A DNA stretch of 64,000 nt from Rhodopirellula islandica (GTDB taxonomy: Bacteria; Planctomycetota; Planctomycetia; Pirellulales; Pirellulaceae), in assembly GCF_001027925.1 (NCBI RefSeq), contig NZ_LECT01000044.1, positions 372,001 through 436,000 of the forward strand, given 5' to 3'. Of the stretch, positions 51,070 to 60,726 are shown piece after piece; the first letter of the stretch is position 1; each line of letters starts with the position of its first letter. A model generated the notes under the pieces. That model had not been told where the DNA came from. It ran no database searches and saw only the letters and a list, made by a program, of their open reading frames with translations. Position numbers and translations under genes: made by a program.

Positions 51070-53601
51070 TCATTTGGGTGGATTAGCTTTGTCCGATTGG
51101 CGGAGCAGTTCATCGATGGCGCTGAGCACGCGTTCCGATTCGCGTTGCAAATTGGCGAGCAGTTCCGGGGTCTCTTGCACTCGATTTTCTCGGCCGGCTT
51201 CCTCGATTCGTTCGGCGGCTGCTTGCAATTGTTTTGCGCCGAGCAAACCGCAGGCTCCCTTCAGCGTATGAGCGTTCCGGCGAGTTTCATCGTTGAGTCC
51301 GGCGGGGATCTCTTGGGAAAGCTTGTCCACCAACTGAGCGCACTCGGTTCGAAAGACGAACGCCAGTCTCAACACGCCGGCCGTTCCGCCGGGGATGCGG
51401 GAGCGTGCCGAATCGAGGTCCAGGCACCCGATGTTTTCGGGTGACAGCGTGATCGCATTGGAGGTGGATCCTGCGGAGGGAAACGCGGCGTGAGCGGCAT
51501 TGATCGTGGTCGAATCTTGTTCGCTCGCCAGCAGCAGTTTGGGCGAGAACGATTGCACCAGCGTTTCTTCCTGTGACAGATCTGTCGCCGGAGGCAGTTC
51601 TTTCTGAAAGGCCGCCAAGGCGTCCCGCAGTTTTCGGCTGTGGATCGGTTTGGTGAGGTAGCTGTCCATGCCTGCTTCGCGGCAGGCAGCGGCGTCTTCG
51701 CTCATTGCCGCCGCGGTGAGTGCAATGATGGGCGTGTGTCGGTCGGTGCCCCATTCCTCTTGGCGGATTGCACGTGTGGCTTCGAGTCCGTCCATGACGG
51801 GCATGTGCATGTCCATCAAGACGATGTCGTATTGTTCGGATCGCCACTTCGACAACGTTTCCCGCCCGTCGCTGGCGATCGAACACTTGTGGCCGAGCGA
51901 ACGCAGCAACCCGGCGATCACGTGTTGGTTGGTGACTCCGTCTTCCGCGACAAGGACGTGCAGCGGCGCGAGTTGTTGGCGGGCGGGGCCGCCCAAATCT
52001 TCTTCTTCGTCGTCCACTTCGCTCCGCATCGAGGCCGGGCACACGGGCATTCTGAGATCGAATGAGAACGTCGTGCCAACGCCGACTTCACTTTGCAATT
52101 GCAGTTGGCCGCCCATCAACTCCACGAGCTGGCGACTGATGCTCAGTCCCAAGCCGGTTCCGCCGAAGCGACGAGTCGTGGACGCGTCAGCTTGGGTGAA
52201 TGGATTGAGAACCGCATCCTGCTGAGCGGGCGGGATTCCAATGCCGGTGTCGCAAACACTCCAGCGTAGTTCGACCGTGTCTTGGCGACCGGGCGACTCG
52301 GTGCCATTGGCAGACGTTTTGGGATCACCACCCGCAGCAGGGGCTTGGCGGAGGACTTCGATTTGCACGCGAACGCCGCCGTGATCGGTGAACTTGATCG
52401 CGTTGCCGACCAGATTGGTGAGCACCTGGCGGACTCGTCCTGGATCCCCGATCAACTGATCAGGGATTTTGGGCGAGAGTTCGCACTGCAATTCCAATCC
52501 TTTCTGAGAGGCGCTGAGTGAAAACGACCGAAGCGTCGATTCAACGGTCTTGCTGAGTGAAAACGGAACCGATTCCAGTTCGAGTCGCCGGGCTTCGATT
52601 TTTGAGAAATCGAGGATGTCATTGATCAGCCGGAGCAATCCGTCGGAGGATTCCTGAATGATCTGGACATAGTCCTGTTGATCGGGATCGAGGTCGGTTT
52701 GTGAGAGCAAGTCCGTCATGCCGATCAACGCATTCATTGGCGTGCGGATCTCATGGCTCATGTTGGCCAGGAATTCGCTCTTGGATCGGTTGGCGGCGTC
52801 GGCCATTCGGACGGCTTCGTGCAGTGCCGCTTCGGAGCGTTTGAGGTCGGTGATGTCGCGAGAAATTCCAAACGTCCCGATGATTTCGCCCGCGTCATTC
52901 CGCAGCGGCATCTTGGTGGTCATGCACCACGTGTCTTCTCGATCTGGCCAGGTTTCGCGTTCGACTCGGTCAACGAGTGCTTCACCTGTTTCGATCACAC
53001 GCAGTTCATCCAGGCGGGCGCCCTCGGCGTGTTCCGGCGTGAAAATATCGGCGTCGGTTCGGCCATGAACCTCATCCACGCTGGCTCGTCCGAATTTCAT
53101 TGCCATCGCGTGACTGACACGGATGAAGCGACTGTCAATGTCTTTGAAGTAGATGGAATCAGGGATGTTGGCCAGCAGCGTTGTCAGCAGCGACTGTTCG
53201 AACTGGGTCGCCTTTTCTTTTTCGACCTTGGCGGTCACATCCCAAAAGAGAACCTGGACGCCCAGCAGGTTGCCGTCGTGGTCGTGAACGGCGGTTTTGA
53301 CGCGTTCGATCCATCCGATCGAGTCGTCGGCCAATTTGGCGGACTCGACGCTGTGCAACGACTCACCCGTTTGCATCACCTTGTGGTCATCTTCACGGTA
53401 TTGGCGAGCGAGTTCCGGGGGGAACAAATCTTCGTCGTGTTTGCCCGCCAGTTCTTGCCAGGTGACGCCCCGCCATTTCAGGTAGGAGTCATTGGCAAAG
53501 ACGCGTCGCCCGTCGGCTGCCTTGATCAACAAGTTCAGCGGCAATGCGTTGGCGAGAGCGCGGTAGGTCGAGGACGTTTGAAACTCGGAGACACTACTCA
53601 T
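51070..53601 (-). CDS. Hybrid histidine kinase, PAS-PAS-HisKA-HATPase-REC-HPt
   Basis: The product has 843 residues. Two PAS domains come first (about 10-125 and 130-255), followed by HisKA with His283 (SHEIRTP), HATPase with [20 protein letters not shown] and DTGIGIP, the receiver with Asp597 ([10 protein letters not shown]), and an HPt with His778 (AHTLKG). It is soluble: no membrane helix is seen, so it senses a cytoplasmic signal, perhaps through a PAS cofactor. Phosphate can pass His-Asp-His to another regulator, likely the gene just upstream. The ATG at 53601 sits four bases after that gene's stop; a GTG at 53616 is possible. Confidence 0.92.
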   Translation of the reverse strand: MSSVSEFQTSSTYRALANALPLNLLIKAADGRRVFANDSYLKWRGVTWQELAGKHDEDLFPPELARQYREDDHKVMQTGESLHSVESAKLADDSIGWIERVKTAVHDHDGNLLGVQVLFWDVTAKVEKEKATQFEQSLLTTLLANIPDSIYFKDIDSRFIRVSHAMAMKFGRASVDEVHGRTDADIFTPEHAEGARLDELRVIETGEALVDRVERETWPDREDTWCMTTKMPLRNDAGEIIGTFGISRDITDLKRSEAALHEAVRMADAANRSKSEFLANMSHEIRTPMNALIGMTDLLSQTDLDPDQQDYVQIIQESSDGLLRLINDILDFSKIEARRLELESVPFSLSKTVESTLRSFSLSASQKGLELQCELSPKIPDQLIGDPGRVRQVLTNLVGNAIKFTDHGGVRVQIEVLRQAPAAGGDPKTSANGTESPGRQDTVELRWSVCDTGIGIPPAQQDAVLNPFTQADASTTRRFGGTGLGLSISRQLVELMGGQLQLQSEVGVGTTFSFDLRMPVCPASMRSEVDDEEEDLGGPARQQLAPLHVLVAEDGVTNQHVIAGLLRSLGHKCSIASDGRETLSKWRSEQYDIVLMDMHMPVMDGLEATRAIRQEEWGTDRHTPIIALTAAAMSEDAAACREAGMDSYLTKPIHSRKLRDALAAFQKELPPATDLSQEETLVQSFSPKLLLASEQDSTTINAAHAAFPSAGSTSNAITLSPENIGCLDLDSARSRIPGGTAGVLRLAFVFRTECAQLVDKLSQEIPAGLNDETRRNAHTLKGACGLLGAKQLQAAAERIEEAGRENRVQETPELLANLQRESERVLSAIDELLRQSDKANPPK

Positions 53602-53605
53602 CAGT

Positions 53606-54535
53606 TCACTCTGCACCGCATCGTTTAACGAGTGTGATTTGATTGCCCGTGTCGTTGAACCACATTTGGTCCACGAAGCTGGCGATCAACAGCAGGCCCT
53701 GTTTGTCGCCTTGTCCCACCCCGTCGGCGCTGGCCGCGAGGGAACTGGCATCGAGTTCACCGGCTTGCGGCACGTGGGAGGTGTCGAACCCAGGGCCTTG
53801 GTCGGAGATGACGATGCGAATGGCGTGTTCGGATGCGGTGGCTTCCACGTGAGTCAGCCGACTTTTGTAGGGTTCCTGCGACAACCGTCTTTTCATCGCG
53901 TCGTTGATCAGGCCTTCGCGAGCAACTTGACCATGGGATGGTTGTTGGTCACGAGGAACTTCCAAGTTGCCATGCAGCATGGCGTTGGTCAAAGCGTGTT
54001 CCACGGCGACGCCCAGTCGCACCATTTCGATGCTGGGTAGCAGTTCCATCCCCGCGCTGACCTGCATCAGCAAGCCCACCAACGGCGAGATCAATTCGGG
54101 ATCGGATGGCAGGTCAAACACGAAGACGTTCTTTTTCAACGTCGAAATCAGTTTCGCGTAGGACGCGTCGCTGCGGATGACCCCCAGCACATCGACGATG
54201 GTGTCGTTGAGTAAATCGGACATCCGGGTTTTCGGGACGTAACCGGCGGCCCCGCGACGCAGGGCTTCGGCCGCCAGTTCTTCGCTGCCGTGGCTGGTGA
54301 CCAAAATGCTGGGGATGTGCGAGAAGTTGGCTCGCATGTTCTCGACCAGCTGAAGTCCATTGATTTCGGGCATTTCCAAGTCGGTGATGACCAAGTCGGG
54401 AGCTTGAGTCTTGAGATGCGTGAGCCCGAGTTGTCCATTGGCCACGTGAACGACTTCGTGGTTGGCTGCCTGAAGCAGCATCGTCATTTCGACCGCCTGG
54501 GTTGCACTGTCCTCGACGAGTAAGATCTTGGCCAT
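53606..54535 (-). CDS. Response regulator fused to HATPase (anti-sigma-like)
   Basis: The product has 309 residues. The ATG at 54535 has AAAGAGGT at good spacing. Residues 1-120 are a receiver domain with phospho-accepting Asp52 (TDLEMPEINGL) and the usual switch residues. After a linker, residues about 165-309 form an HATPase_c_2 domain of the RsbW type, with N box (VEHALTNAMLHGN) and G box SDQGPGFD. It may bind or phosphorylate an anti-anti-sigma factor, rather than DNA. It overlaps the kinase gene closely on the same strand, so the pair is one signalling unit. Confidence 0.9.
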   Translation of the reverse strand: MAKILLVEDSATQAVEMTMLLQAANHEVVHVANGQLGLTHLKTQAPDLVITDLEMPEINGLQLVENMRANFSHIPSILVTSHGSEELAAEALRRGAAGYVPKTRMSDLLNDTIVDVLGVIRSDASYAKLISTLKKNVFVFDLPSDPELISPLVGLLMQVSAGMELLPSIEMVRLGVAVEHALTNAMLHGNLEVPRDQQPSHGQVAREGLINDAMKRRLSQEPYKSRLTHVEATASEHAIRIVISDQGPGFDTSHVPQAGELDASSLAASADGVGQGDKQGLLLIASFVDQMWFNDTGNQITLVKRCGAE

Positions 54536-54664
54536 CGCATCTACCTCTTTCATATTGAGCAAGCAGGACAGGCGTGGTTCAGGTGAGCGAACCACCCCTA
54601 ATCTTACGGCCAATGGTGGAGACCGTGTGCTATCCCCTTCAAAATTGTCGCTGGAGCGAGCTGA

Positions 54665-55933
54665 ATGACCCTCTACTATTCTTCCGGATCGGAAACCACT
54701 TCGCTGACGACAGAGGATCTTCGTGACGCTCTGAAGCAGACGTTGGAAGCAATCAAGCGGCCCGAACGCGTGCTGTTGTTGCCTCCCGACGCAACGCGAT
54801 TGTTCAGCCGGGCGGGGGAACTGACGGTGCTGTGTCATGAATTGTTGGGCGACCGGGTCAAGGACATCATGCCCGCCCTCGGCACACACACGCCGATGAA
54901 GCCGCACCAATTGGATCACATGTTTCCCGGCGTGCCTCACGAGTTGTTCCGCCCGCACCGTTGGCGAGAGGACGTGGTGGAGCTAGGCCAAGTGCCAGCG
55001 GAATACGTCAGCGAAGTCACTGGTGGCGTTTACACCCAAAGCTGGCCCGCGCAAGTCAATCGCATGTTGCGAGATGGAGGTCACGATTTGATCTTTTCGT
55101 TGGGGCAAGTCGTTCCCCATGAAGTCATTGGGATGGCGAACTACAACAAGAACGTGTTCGTTGGCACCGGCGGCGTTGCAGGCATCAACGAAAGTCACTA
55201 CCTCAGCGCGATGGTTGGGATTGATGAGACGCTGGGAATCGCCGACACGCCTCTGCGAAAGATTTTGAACTACGCCTCGGACCATTTCTGCGATGACATG
55301 CCGCTGCTGTACGCGTTGACCGTGATCCAGCAAATGAAGGACGGGACCAAGCACACGCGAGGTCTGTACATCGGCGACGATCACGAGACGTTCTTCCGGG
55401 CAGCCGAGTTGGCTCGCAAGGTCAACATCACGCATCTGCCGAAGGCACCCAAGCATGTCGTCGCCTACTTGGACCCAGACGAATTCAAAAGCACTTGGTT
55501 AGGCAACAAGGCGATCTATCGGACACGCAAAGCGATCGCGACGGGGGGGCGGTTGACGGTCATTGGTCCCGCCGTGGAAGAGTTCGGCGAAGACCCTCGC
55601 ATCGACCAGCTGATTCGCAAGTACGGCTATCGCACCAAAGCCGAGGTGATGCAGTTAGTGGCCGAAAACGAAGATTTGGCCGGCGATCCCTCCGCAGCGG
55701 CTCACCTGGTTCACGGCTCACCGGAGAATCGATTCGAAGTCGTTTACGCGGCTGGAAAACTGAGCGATGAAGAGATCGCCTCGGTCGGGTTCACTCCGGG
55801 TGACCTGGAGGCGTTGATGAATCGCTACGACGTTCACTCGTTGCAGGATGGTTTCCACACGGACGTCGATGGATCCGAGTTTTACTTCGTGCAGAATCCC
55901 GCGTTGGGATTGTGGGAAGCCCCGCTGAACTGA
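54665..55933 (+). CDS. LarA-like (DUF2088) nickel-pincer isomerase family protein
   Basis: The product has 422 residues. The N-terminal DUF2088 domain has GTHTPM with His75; then PHEVIGMANYNK has His152 and Lys162, positions that in lactate racemase LarA hold the pincer cofactor and substrate. The rest has IYRTRKAIATGGRLTVIG and the C-terminal helical region. Homologues racemise or epimerise 2-hydroxyacids and sugars, so the substrate is open. No larB, larC or larE maturation genes are seen near it; if the cofactor is used they must lie elsewhere. Single gene, divergent from the regulator pair. Confidence 0.85.
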   Translation: MTLYYSSGSETTSLTTEDLRDALKQTLEAIKRPERVLLLPPDATRLFSRAGELTVLCHELLGDRVKDIMPALGTHTPMKPHQLDHMFPGVPHELFRPHRWREDVVELGQVPAEYVSEVTGGVYTQSWPAQVNRMLRDGGHDLIFSLGQVVPHEVIGMANYNKNVFVGTGGVAGINESHYLSAMVGIDETLGIADTPLRKILNYASDHFCDDMPLLYALTVIQQMKDGTKHTRGLYIGDDHETFFRAAELARKVNITHLPKAPKHVVAYLDPDEFKSTWLGNKAIYRTRKAIATGGRLTVIGPAVEEFGEDPRIDQLIRKYGYRTKAEVMQLVAENEDLAGDPSAAAHLVHGSPENRFEVVYAAGKLSDEEIASVGFTPGDLEALMNRYDVHSLQDGFHTDVDGSEFYFVQNPALGLWEAPLN

Positions 55934-56147
55934 CGCACTCGCCGTGCAGAGGTGGTTGTTGCAGAAGGACGAGAAGGTGCCCGCCATGTTCCCAACCAGG
56001 GTGAAGAGATGGTGTCACGCGATGCGAAGCCTTGGGATTCGACCCGAGGCTGGGTTTGCATCCCATGCCTCCAAGTCGCGGAGCGACGGCATTCGAACAG
56101 CCTTGGGGGTTTCAACCCAAGGGTCAACCGTGCCAAAAAAATCGCCC
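55934..56147. repeat. Intergenic segment with short palindromes
   Basis: No gene is seen. It contains a 5-bp stem with 3-base loop, GTCGCGGAGCGAC (56075-56087), repeated exactly at 56277-56289, beyond the palindromic element. A further inverted pair, CTTGGG and CCCAAG (about 56103-56121), and an A7 run follow. The pieces flank the third copy of the 128-bp element and look like repeat modules. Confidence 0.5.
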
Positions 56148-56275
56148 TAAGCAGTTCGGCAGGAGTCGTTCATCATTTGGAATGTTTTGGGTAGCGTCGT
56201 TGCTCCCACGTGCAACCGGGGCGAATGCCCAAACGGCTCACATCGTTGCACCCGATCATTCCTGCCAACCTGCTT
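56148..56275 (-). repeat. 128-bp palindromic intergenic element, copy 3 (inverted)
   Basis: The left end TAAGCAGTTCGGCAGGA mirrors the right end TCCTGCCAACCTGCTT. The inner unit runs in the opposite direction to copies 1 and 2: AAACGGCTCACAT ends at 56243 and is preceded by GTGCAACCGGGGCGAATGCC. It lies downstream of the LarA-like gene, opposite to the reverse gene ending at 56322. Confidence 0.75.
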
Positions 56276-56321
56276 GGTCGCGGAGCGACGACAGTTGGTA
56301 GAGAACTTTCCGGGGGCCAAC

Positions 56322-57188
56322 TCACTCGGTCGATTGCTCACGTTCACGGGCGGCAACCTGCTGCCCACGACGCGCAACGTCCAGGATGGTCTTCGAGAAA
56401 TCGTCCCGGATCGGCTGGGTGACTTGTGGCAAACGAGCGGCGATGTCCAGCATCGCCGATGGGTTGCGTTCACTCGCTTCGCTGACCTGGGCGATGAACT
56501 GCGCCGTCTGCTCAAAGTTGCTGTCGGCGGAACGCCCGATGATGGGGCTCATCGTTCGAGCGATCAAATCGATGCCCAGGCTATCGAGTTGCACGAAGCA
56601 ATCCAGGGTTCCTGAGACTCGTGTGCGTCCGTCTTCGCCAACGGTGTACGTGGACTCCAGCACGAACACACCTTTGCCGCGAATTTCGGTTGGCGTCATT
56701 TTGCCATCGTAAGAACCATCGACCACAAAGATGTGTTTGTTGGCATCGCCGTAGACCAGATCGACTCGGCAAAGCGTGCCCACGCCGTCGCTGGCGTCCA
56801 GTTGATAAGGGCCGGTCCGAGTGGATTGGACTTGGGTGATCCCCATCAAATCCCACAGCCCCACCAGGACGTCGGGATTGCGAGTCAAGAACAGGAACAT
56901 GTCCCGGTCGCAGGGAATGATTTGCGATGGCAGACGTCGAAACAGAGTTGGCTTTTCGGCGATTCCCAGAATGCGCTGCTTGGCTTCGACCGTCAGGCGA
57001 TCCATCGGCAACGCATCGAGAATGTCCTGTCGATGCGCCGTGGATCCCACGCGAGGTGGACCGGATGTCGGCAGCAGCGAGAATCGACGCGGCGACGAAT
57101 CCACGGGGGATTGCGCTGACACGGCGCCGCAGACCAGCGTCAGCAACATCGCGCCCATGATGTGCTTGCAACGATTGCGACCAGCCAT
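56322..57188 (-). CDS. Exported protein of unknown function
   Basis: About 288 residues from an ATG at 57188, chosen because it begins a signal-peptide-like stretch (HIMGAMLLTLVCGAVSAQ). The mature part has a plausible folded core (MFLFLTRNPDVLVGLWDLMG, CRVDLVYGDANKHIFVVDGSYDGKM, VFVLESTYTVGEDGRTRVSG) and ends in a helical tail. Repeats or catalytic motifs are absent. The frame is open to 57368 but the extra part is Arg-rich without signal character. A single gene, divergent from pgk. Function unknown. Confidence 0.72.
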   Translation of the reverse strand: MAGRNRCKHIMGAMLLTLVCGAVSAQSPVDSSPRRFSLLPTSGPPRVGSTAHRQDILDALPMDRLTVEAKQRILGIAEKPTLFRRLPSQIIPCDRDMFLFLTRNPDVLVGLWDLMGITQVQSTRTGPYQLDASDGVGTLCRVDLVYGDANKHIFVVDGSYDGKMTPTEIRGKGVFVLESTYTVGEDGRTRVSGTLDCFVQLDSLGIDLIARTMSPIIGRSADSNFEQTAQFIAQVSEASERNPSAMLDIAARLPQVTQPIRDDFSKTILDVARRGQQVAAREREQSTE

Positions 57189-57733
57189 TTGTCCGGCCGC
57201 AACTCGGTCCGGCGAAGTCACCCGGGCATCGGTTCGCACGCGGGCTCCGATGGGAGAACAACCCGTGGCGCTGGCCGCCAGGCTGTCTCGGACCAGGGTG
57301 TCTCGCGATGATGTGACCGTTTGGTCATGGCGCATTGCAATCCCGGTGCCAGTTCTCACTCGCACCACCCCCGCTGGAATCGGCTGCGATCAAGAAAAAC
57401 CCGATGGATTTTCCTGTCGCGAAAAAGATCGCTCGTGTGAGCGACCGTCCAAAATGACCCCCGGTCGACGTGTGTCAGTTCCACCAAAACTCACGGCGGA
57501 CCGGTGCTGTTGACGACCCGCAAGCGTTTCGTCACCGCACTCATTGTTTCGGTTGTGACGGTGGCACGACGTGAGAAAAAGAAGCCTCGGTGGGATGTTC
57601 TGGGTGGGGGGATCGGGGCCTGGTCGCGAAAAACAGGGGTTTTCATCGGTCCCCTTCGCGAAATTGGGTTGCTGCCCGATACTTGGTCGCTGAAATCGAC
57701 CCCACTCAACACCCCCTCGGAGTTTCCCGGCAG
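57189..57733. other. Divergent region before pgk
   Basis: About 545 bases between the exported-protein gene and pgk. A short hairpin GATCGCTC/GAGCGACC (about 57427-57446) with a GTGT loop is the only structure found. The pgk frame is open upstream to 57590, but that part has no pgk similarity and no start signal. Promoters for both genes should be here. Confidence 0.4.
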
Positions 57734-58927
57734 ATGGCCAAGAAAACCATTGACCAAATCGACGTTCAAGACAAAACCGTCCTCATGCGAGTCGACTTCA
57801 ACGTGCCGTTGGACGAATCGCTGGCAATCACCGATGACCGTCGCATCCGCATGGCGCTGCCCAGCATCAAGAGCGTGATTGATCGCGGTGGCAAGGTGAT
57901 TTTGATGAGCCACTTGGGGCGCCCGACCGGTGGCGAAGGCGACGAAAAGTATTCGCTTGCCCCGGCCGCGAAACGCTTGGGCGAGTTGCTCGGCAGCACC
58001 GTGCACTTCGCGACTGACACCGTTGGCGAAGACGCAACGGCCAAAGCAAAAGCATTGGCTGCTGGCGAGGTCTTGGTGCTGGAAAATTTGCGTTTCAATC
58101 CAGGCGAAAAGAAAGGCGATGCGGAGTTCGCAGGCAAGTTGGCTGCCATGGCCGACGCTTACTGCAACGATGCGTTCGGAACCTGTCACCGCAAAGACGC
58201 ATCGATGGTCGCTGTCCCCGAAGCGATGGCCGGCAAGCCTCGCGTGGTCGGTCACTTGGTCGCCAAAGAAATTCAGTACCTCACCGATGCGATCAGCAAT
58301 CCAGAGCGTCCTTTTGTTGCCATCCTGGGTGGTGCGAAAGTCAGCGACAAAATCAACGTGATCAACAACCTGTTGGGCATCTGCGACGCGGTCTTGATCG
58401 GCGGCGCGATGGCCTACACGTTCTCGTTGGCCAGTGGCGGCAAAGTCGGCAATTCGTTGGTCGAAGAGGACAAGGTCGAATTGGCGAAAGAGTTGATCGC
58501 CAAAGGCGGCGACAAGCTGCACCTGCCCGTCGACACGCACTGCGGGGATGACTTCGGGAACATCGCTGGCTGCAACAAGAAGGTGGTTGCTGCAGGTGAG
58601 ATTCCAGACGACATGGAAGGTTTGGACATCGGTCCTGAAACCGCCAAGCTGTACGCCGATGTGATCAAGTCGGCCAAAACCATCGTTTGGAACGGCCCAA
58701 TGGGCGTGTTCGAAAAACCACCGATGGACGCCGGCACCAAAGCGGTTGCTCAAGCGATTGCGGATGGCGACGCGGTCAGCATCATCGGTGGTGGTGACAG
58801 TGCCGCTGCCGTGGACCAACTCGGATTCGCCGACGACGTCAGCCACGTCAGCACCGGCGGCGGAGCCAGCTTGGCAATGTTGGAAGGCCAAGCCTTCGCA
58901 GCCGTCGATTTGCTCGACGAAGCCTGA
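57734..58927 (+). CDS. pgk: Phosphoglycerate kinase
   Basis: The product has 397 residues from the ATG at 57734. Signature segments include [13 protein letters not shown] with the substrate-binding Asp and Asn, [32 protein letters not shown], and the C-terminal nucleotide domain [13 protein letters not shown] with [13 protein letters not shown]. It makes ATP from 1,3-bisphosphoglycerate in glycolysis. It stands alone, with a cluster of hairpins downstream at 58991-59099. Confidence 0.97.
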   Translation: MAKKTIDQIDVQDKTVLMRVDFNVPLDESLAITDDRRIRMALPSIKSVIDRGGKVILMSHLGRPTGGEGDEKYSLAPAAKRLGELLGSTVHFATDTVGEDATAKAKALAAGEVLVLENLRFNPGEKKGDAEFAGKLAAMADAYCNDAFGTCHRKDASMVAVPEAMAGKPRVVGHLVAKEIQYLTDAISNPERPFVAILGGAKVSDKINVINNLLGICDAVLIGGAMAYTFSLASGGKVGNSLVEEDKVELAKELIAKGGDKLHLPVDTHCGDDFGNIAGCNKKVVAAGEIPDDMEGLDIGPETAKLYADVIKSAKTIVWNGPMGVFEKPPMDAGTKAVAQAIADGDAVSIIGGGDSAAAVDQLGFADDVSHVSTGGGASLAMLEGQAFAAVDLLDEA

Positions 58928-58990
58928 GCAGAGAAGAGTTTTCAGGTCGGTCCCTTTGAAATGGGCCCGTTGGAGGTTTCAAGATCCCTT

Positions 58991-59099
58991 GTTCCCAGGC
59001 TCTGCCTGGGAACACACTGTCTTGGAGGCTCCGCCTCCCGCTTGTGTCTCAGCAGGCGGAGCCTGAAGTGCATGGCGTTGCCAGGCAGAGCCTGGCAAC
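58991..59099. repeat. Cluster of four short hairpins
   Basis: Four perfect inverted repeats, each with a 3-base loop, follow pgk: GTTCCCAGGC/GCCTGGGAAC at 58991-59013, GGAGGC/GCCTCC at 59024-59038, CAGGC/GCCTG at 59053-59065, and GTTGCCAGGC/GCCTGGCAAC at 59077-59099. Arms share the core AGGC/GCCT. It may form a large structured RNA or act as a REP-like element; it could also serve as a terminator or stabiliser for pgk mRNA. Confidence 0.8.
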
Positions 59100-59227
59100 G
59101 AGAAGGAGCCCGGATGACGCGAGTCATCCGGTTTTGGCCCATTTGCGGCGGCGGCGGTGGGATTGCATTAAACTAGGCAGAACTTCGTGTTCTTCCCTCC
59201 CGTGCATTCTCCACCAGGAGCCCGCCA

Positions 59228-60601
59228 ATGATGCCCCAAAACACCCGTTCGAACATTGCTTCGCCCGCTGCCACAGGCATTGTCCCTGACAGCAAAACAC
59301 CGACCCGTCGCCGCTTCCTCGGCACGGGTGCCGCTCTGACCGCCGGAGTCGCCGCCACGGCAGCGGCCCGTCCGATTCGCGGGGCGGAACCTGCCGAATC
59401 CGTCAGCAGTTCACCCAACTCCCACATTCGATTGGCGTTGGTGGGAGCCGGCGGCCGCGGAACGGGAGCGATCAACGATTCGCTCACCATCAACGACAAT
59501 GTCTCACTCGCCGCGATCGCGGACTTGGAAGGCGACAAGCTTGGCAAGATCTGCGAGTCGCTTGCGAAACGGCATGGCGACAAGGTCGCTGTCGAGACCG
59601 CCAAGATGCACGGCGGCATCGATGCTTACAAGCGGATTCTCGATGATCCCGAAATTGACGTGGTGCTGTTCGCAACACCGCCGGGATTTCGGCCTCAGTA
59701 TGTCCTGGATGCGGTTGACGCGGGAAAGCATGTTTTCGCCGAGAAACCGACCTGCGTCGATCCGGCCGGCTATCGCGTTTGCGTCGAAGCGAATGACAAA
59801 GCCATCGCCAACAAAACATCGATCGTGACCGGTACCCAGTATCGTCGGCAAACGAACTACGTCGAAGCGGTCAAACGACTGCACGATGGTGCGATTGGGG
59901 ACATCATCTCGGCGACCTCGCGCTACTGCAGCAACGGGATTTGGAACAAGATTCGCAAGGAAGGCATGAGCGACACCCAGTACCAAATCTACAACTGGAT
60001 GCATTTCATTTGGTTGTCCGGTGACCAGATTGCTGAGCAAGCAGTTCACAACATTGATGCGATCAACTGGATCATGGGCGGACCGCCTGAGTTGGCTTAC
60101 GGCAGTGGTGGTCGTTTCACTCGTCCCGAAGGCAGTGAGATGTGGGACAGCATGAGCATCGACTACCTGTATCCCGGCAATCGAACCGTTTCGTTCAAGT
60201 GCCGCCAGATTCCCAATGCTCAAGGCGACAACTCCAATGTCATCTACGGCAGCAAAGGCATCTGCACGATCTACGGATTGAACCGCGGTGCTGAAATTCG
60301 CGACCACGACGGCAACGAAGTGTGGTCGATGGAAGGCGACATTGGTGCGGCCTACAAGCAAGAGCACAAGGACTTGGTCGATAGTGTTCGTGCCGGAAAA
60401 CCAATTGTCGAGTTCAAAGAGACGGCGGACAGTTCATTGACCGCGGTGCTGGGGCGGATGGCTGCCTACACAGGCAAGCAAGTGACGTGGGACTTCGCTG
60501 TGAACGAATCGAAGTTGGATCTGTTCCCCGAGAACCTGGACATGAACGCGTCCCTTCCCGAGCCAGCCTTCGCGATCCCCGGCAAGACCAAGCTGGTCTG
60601 A
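59228..60601 (+). CDS. Gfo/Idh/MocA oxidoreductase with Tat signal
   Basis: The product has 457 residues. A twin-arginine signal (TRRRFLGTGAALTAGVAATA, about 26-45) directs it out of the cytoplasm folded, with its cofactor. The Rossmann domain begins IRLALVGAGGRGTGA; the conserved EKP of the family is in VFAEKPTCVD. The C-terminal half is the usual beta-sheet domain (NWMHFIWLSGDQIAEQAVHNIDAINW). Such enzymes oxidise or reduce sugars with NAD(P), and planctomycetes have many, likely for degrading complex polysaccharides. The substrate is unknown. It is near a sulfatase gene. Confidence 0.92.
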   Translation: MMPQNTRSNIASPAATGIVPDSKTPTRRRFLGTGAALTAGVAATAAARPIRGAEPAESVSSSPNSHIRLALVGAGGRGTGAINDSLTINDNVSLAAIADLEGDKLGKICESLAKRHGDKVAVETAKMHGGIDAYKRILDDPEIDVVLFATPPGFRPQYVLDAVDAGKHVFAEKPTCVDPAGYRVCVEANDKAIANKTSIVTGTQYRRQTNYVEAVKRLHDGAIGDIISATSRYCSNGIWNKIRKEGMSDTQYQIYNWMHFIWLSGDQIAEQAVHNIDAINWIMGGPPELAYGSGGRFTRPEGSEMWDSMSIDYLYPGNRTVSFKCRQIPNAQGDNSNVIYGSKGICTIYGLNRGAEIRDHDGNEVWSMEGDIGAAYKQEHKDLVDSVRAGKPIVEFKETADSSLTAVLGRMAAYTGKQVTWDFAVNESKLDLFPENLDMNASLPEPAFAIPGKTKLV

Positions 60602-60726
60602 CCGAAAGTGGTAAAGGCTTCCAGCCTGTGATCCAAACCAGATGCACCAAGTCCCCGGATTCAACAAGAATCCTGGGGGCTCGTGGAGCATCAAACGACG
60701 TGGCGAATAAGATCAACCAAATGCCT

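Noticed and set aside
54536-54958. N-terminal extension of the response regulator to an upstream ATG
   Set aside because: The extension lies over the forward LarA-like gene and has no fold; the ATG at 54535 has a good ribosome site and begins the receiver domain directly.
57491-58891. Reverse-strand frame of about 466 codons over pgk
   Set aside because: Antisense shadow of pgk, which has full family signatures.
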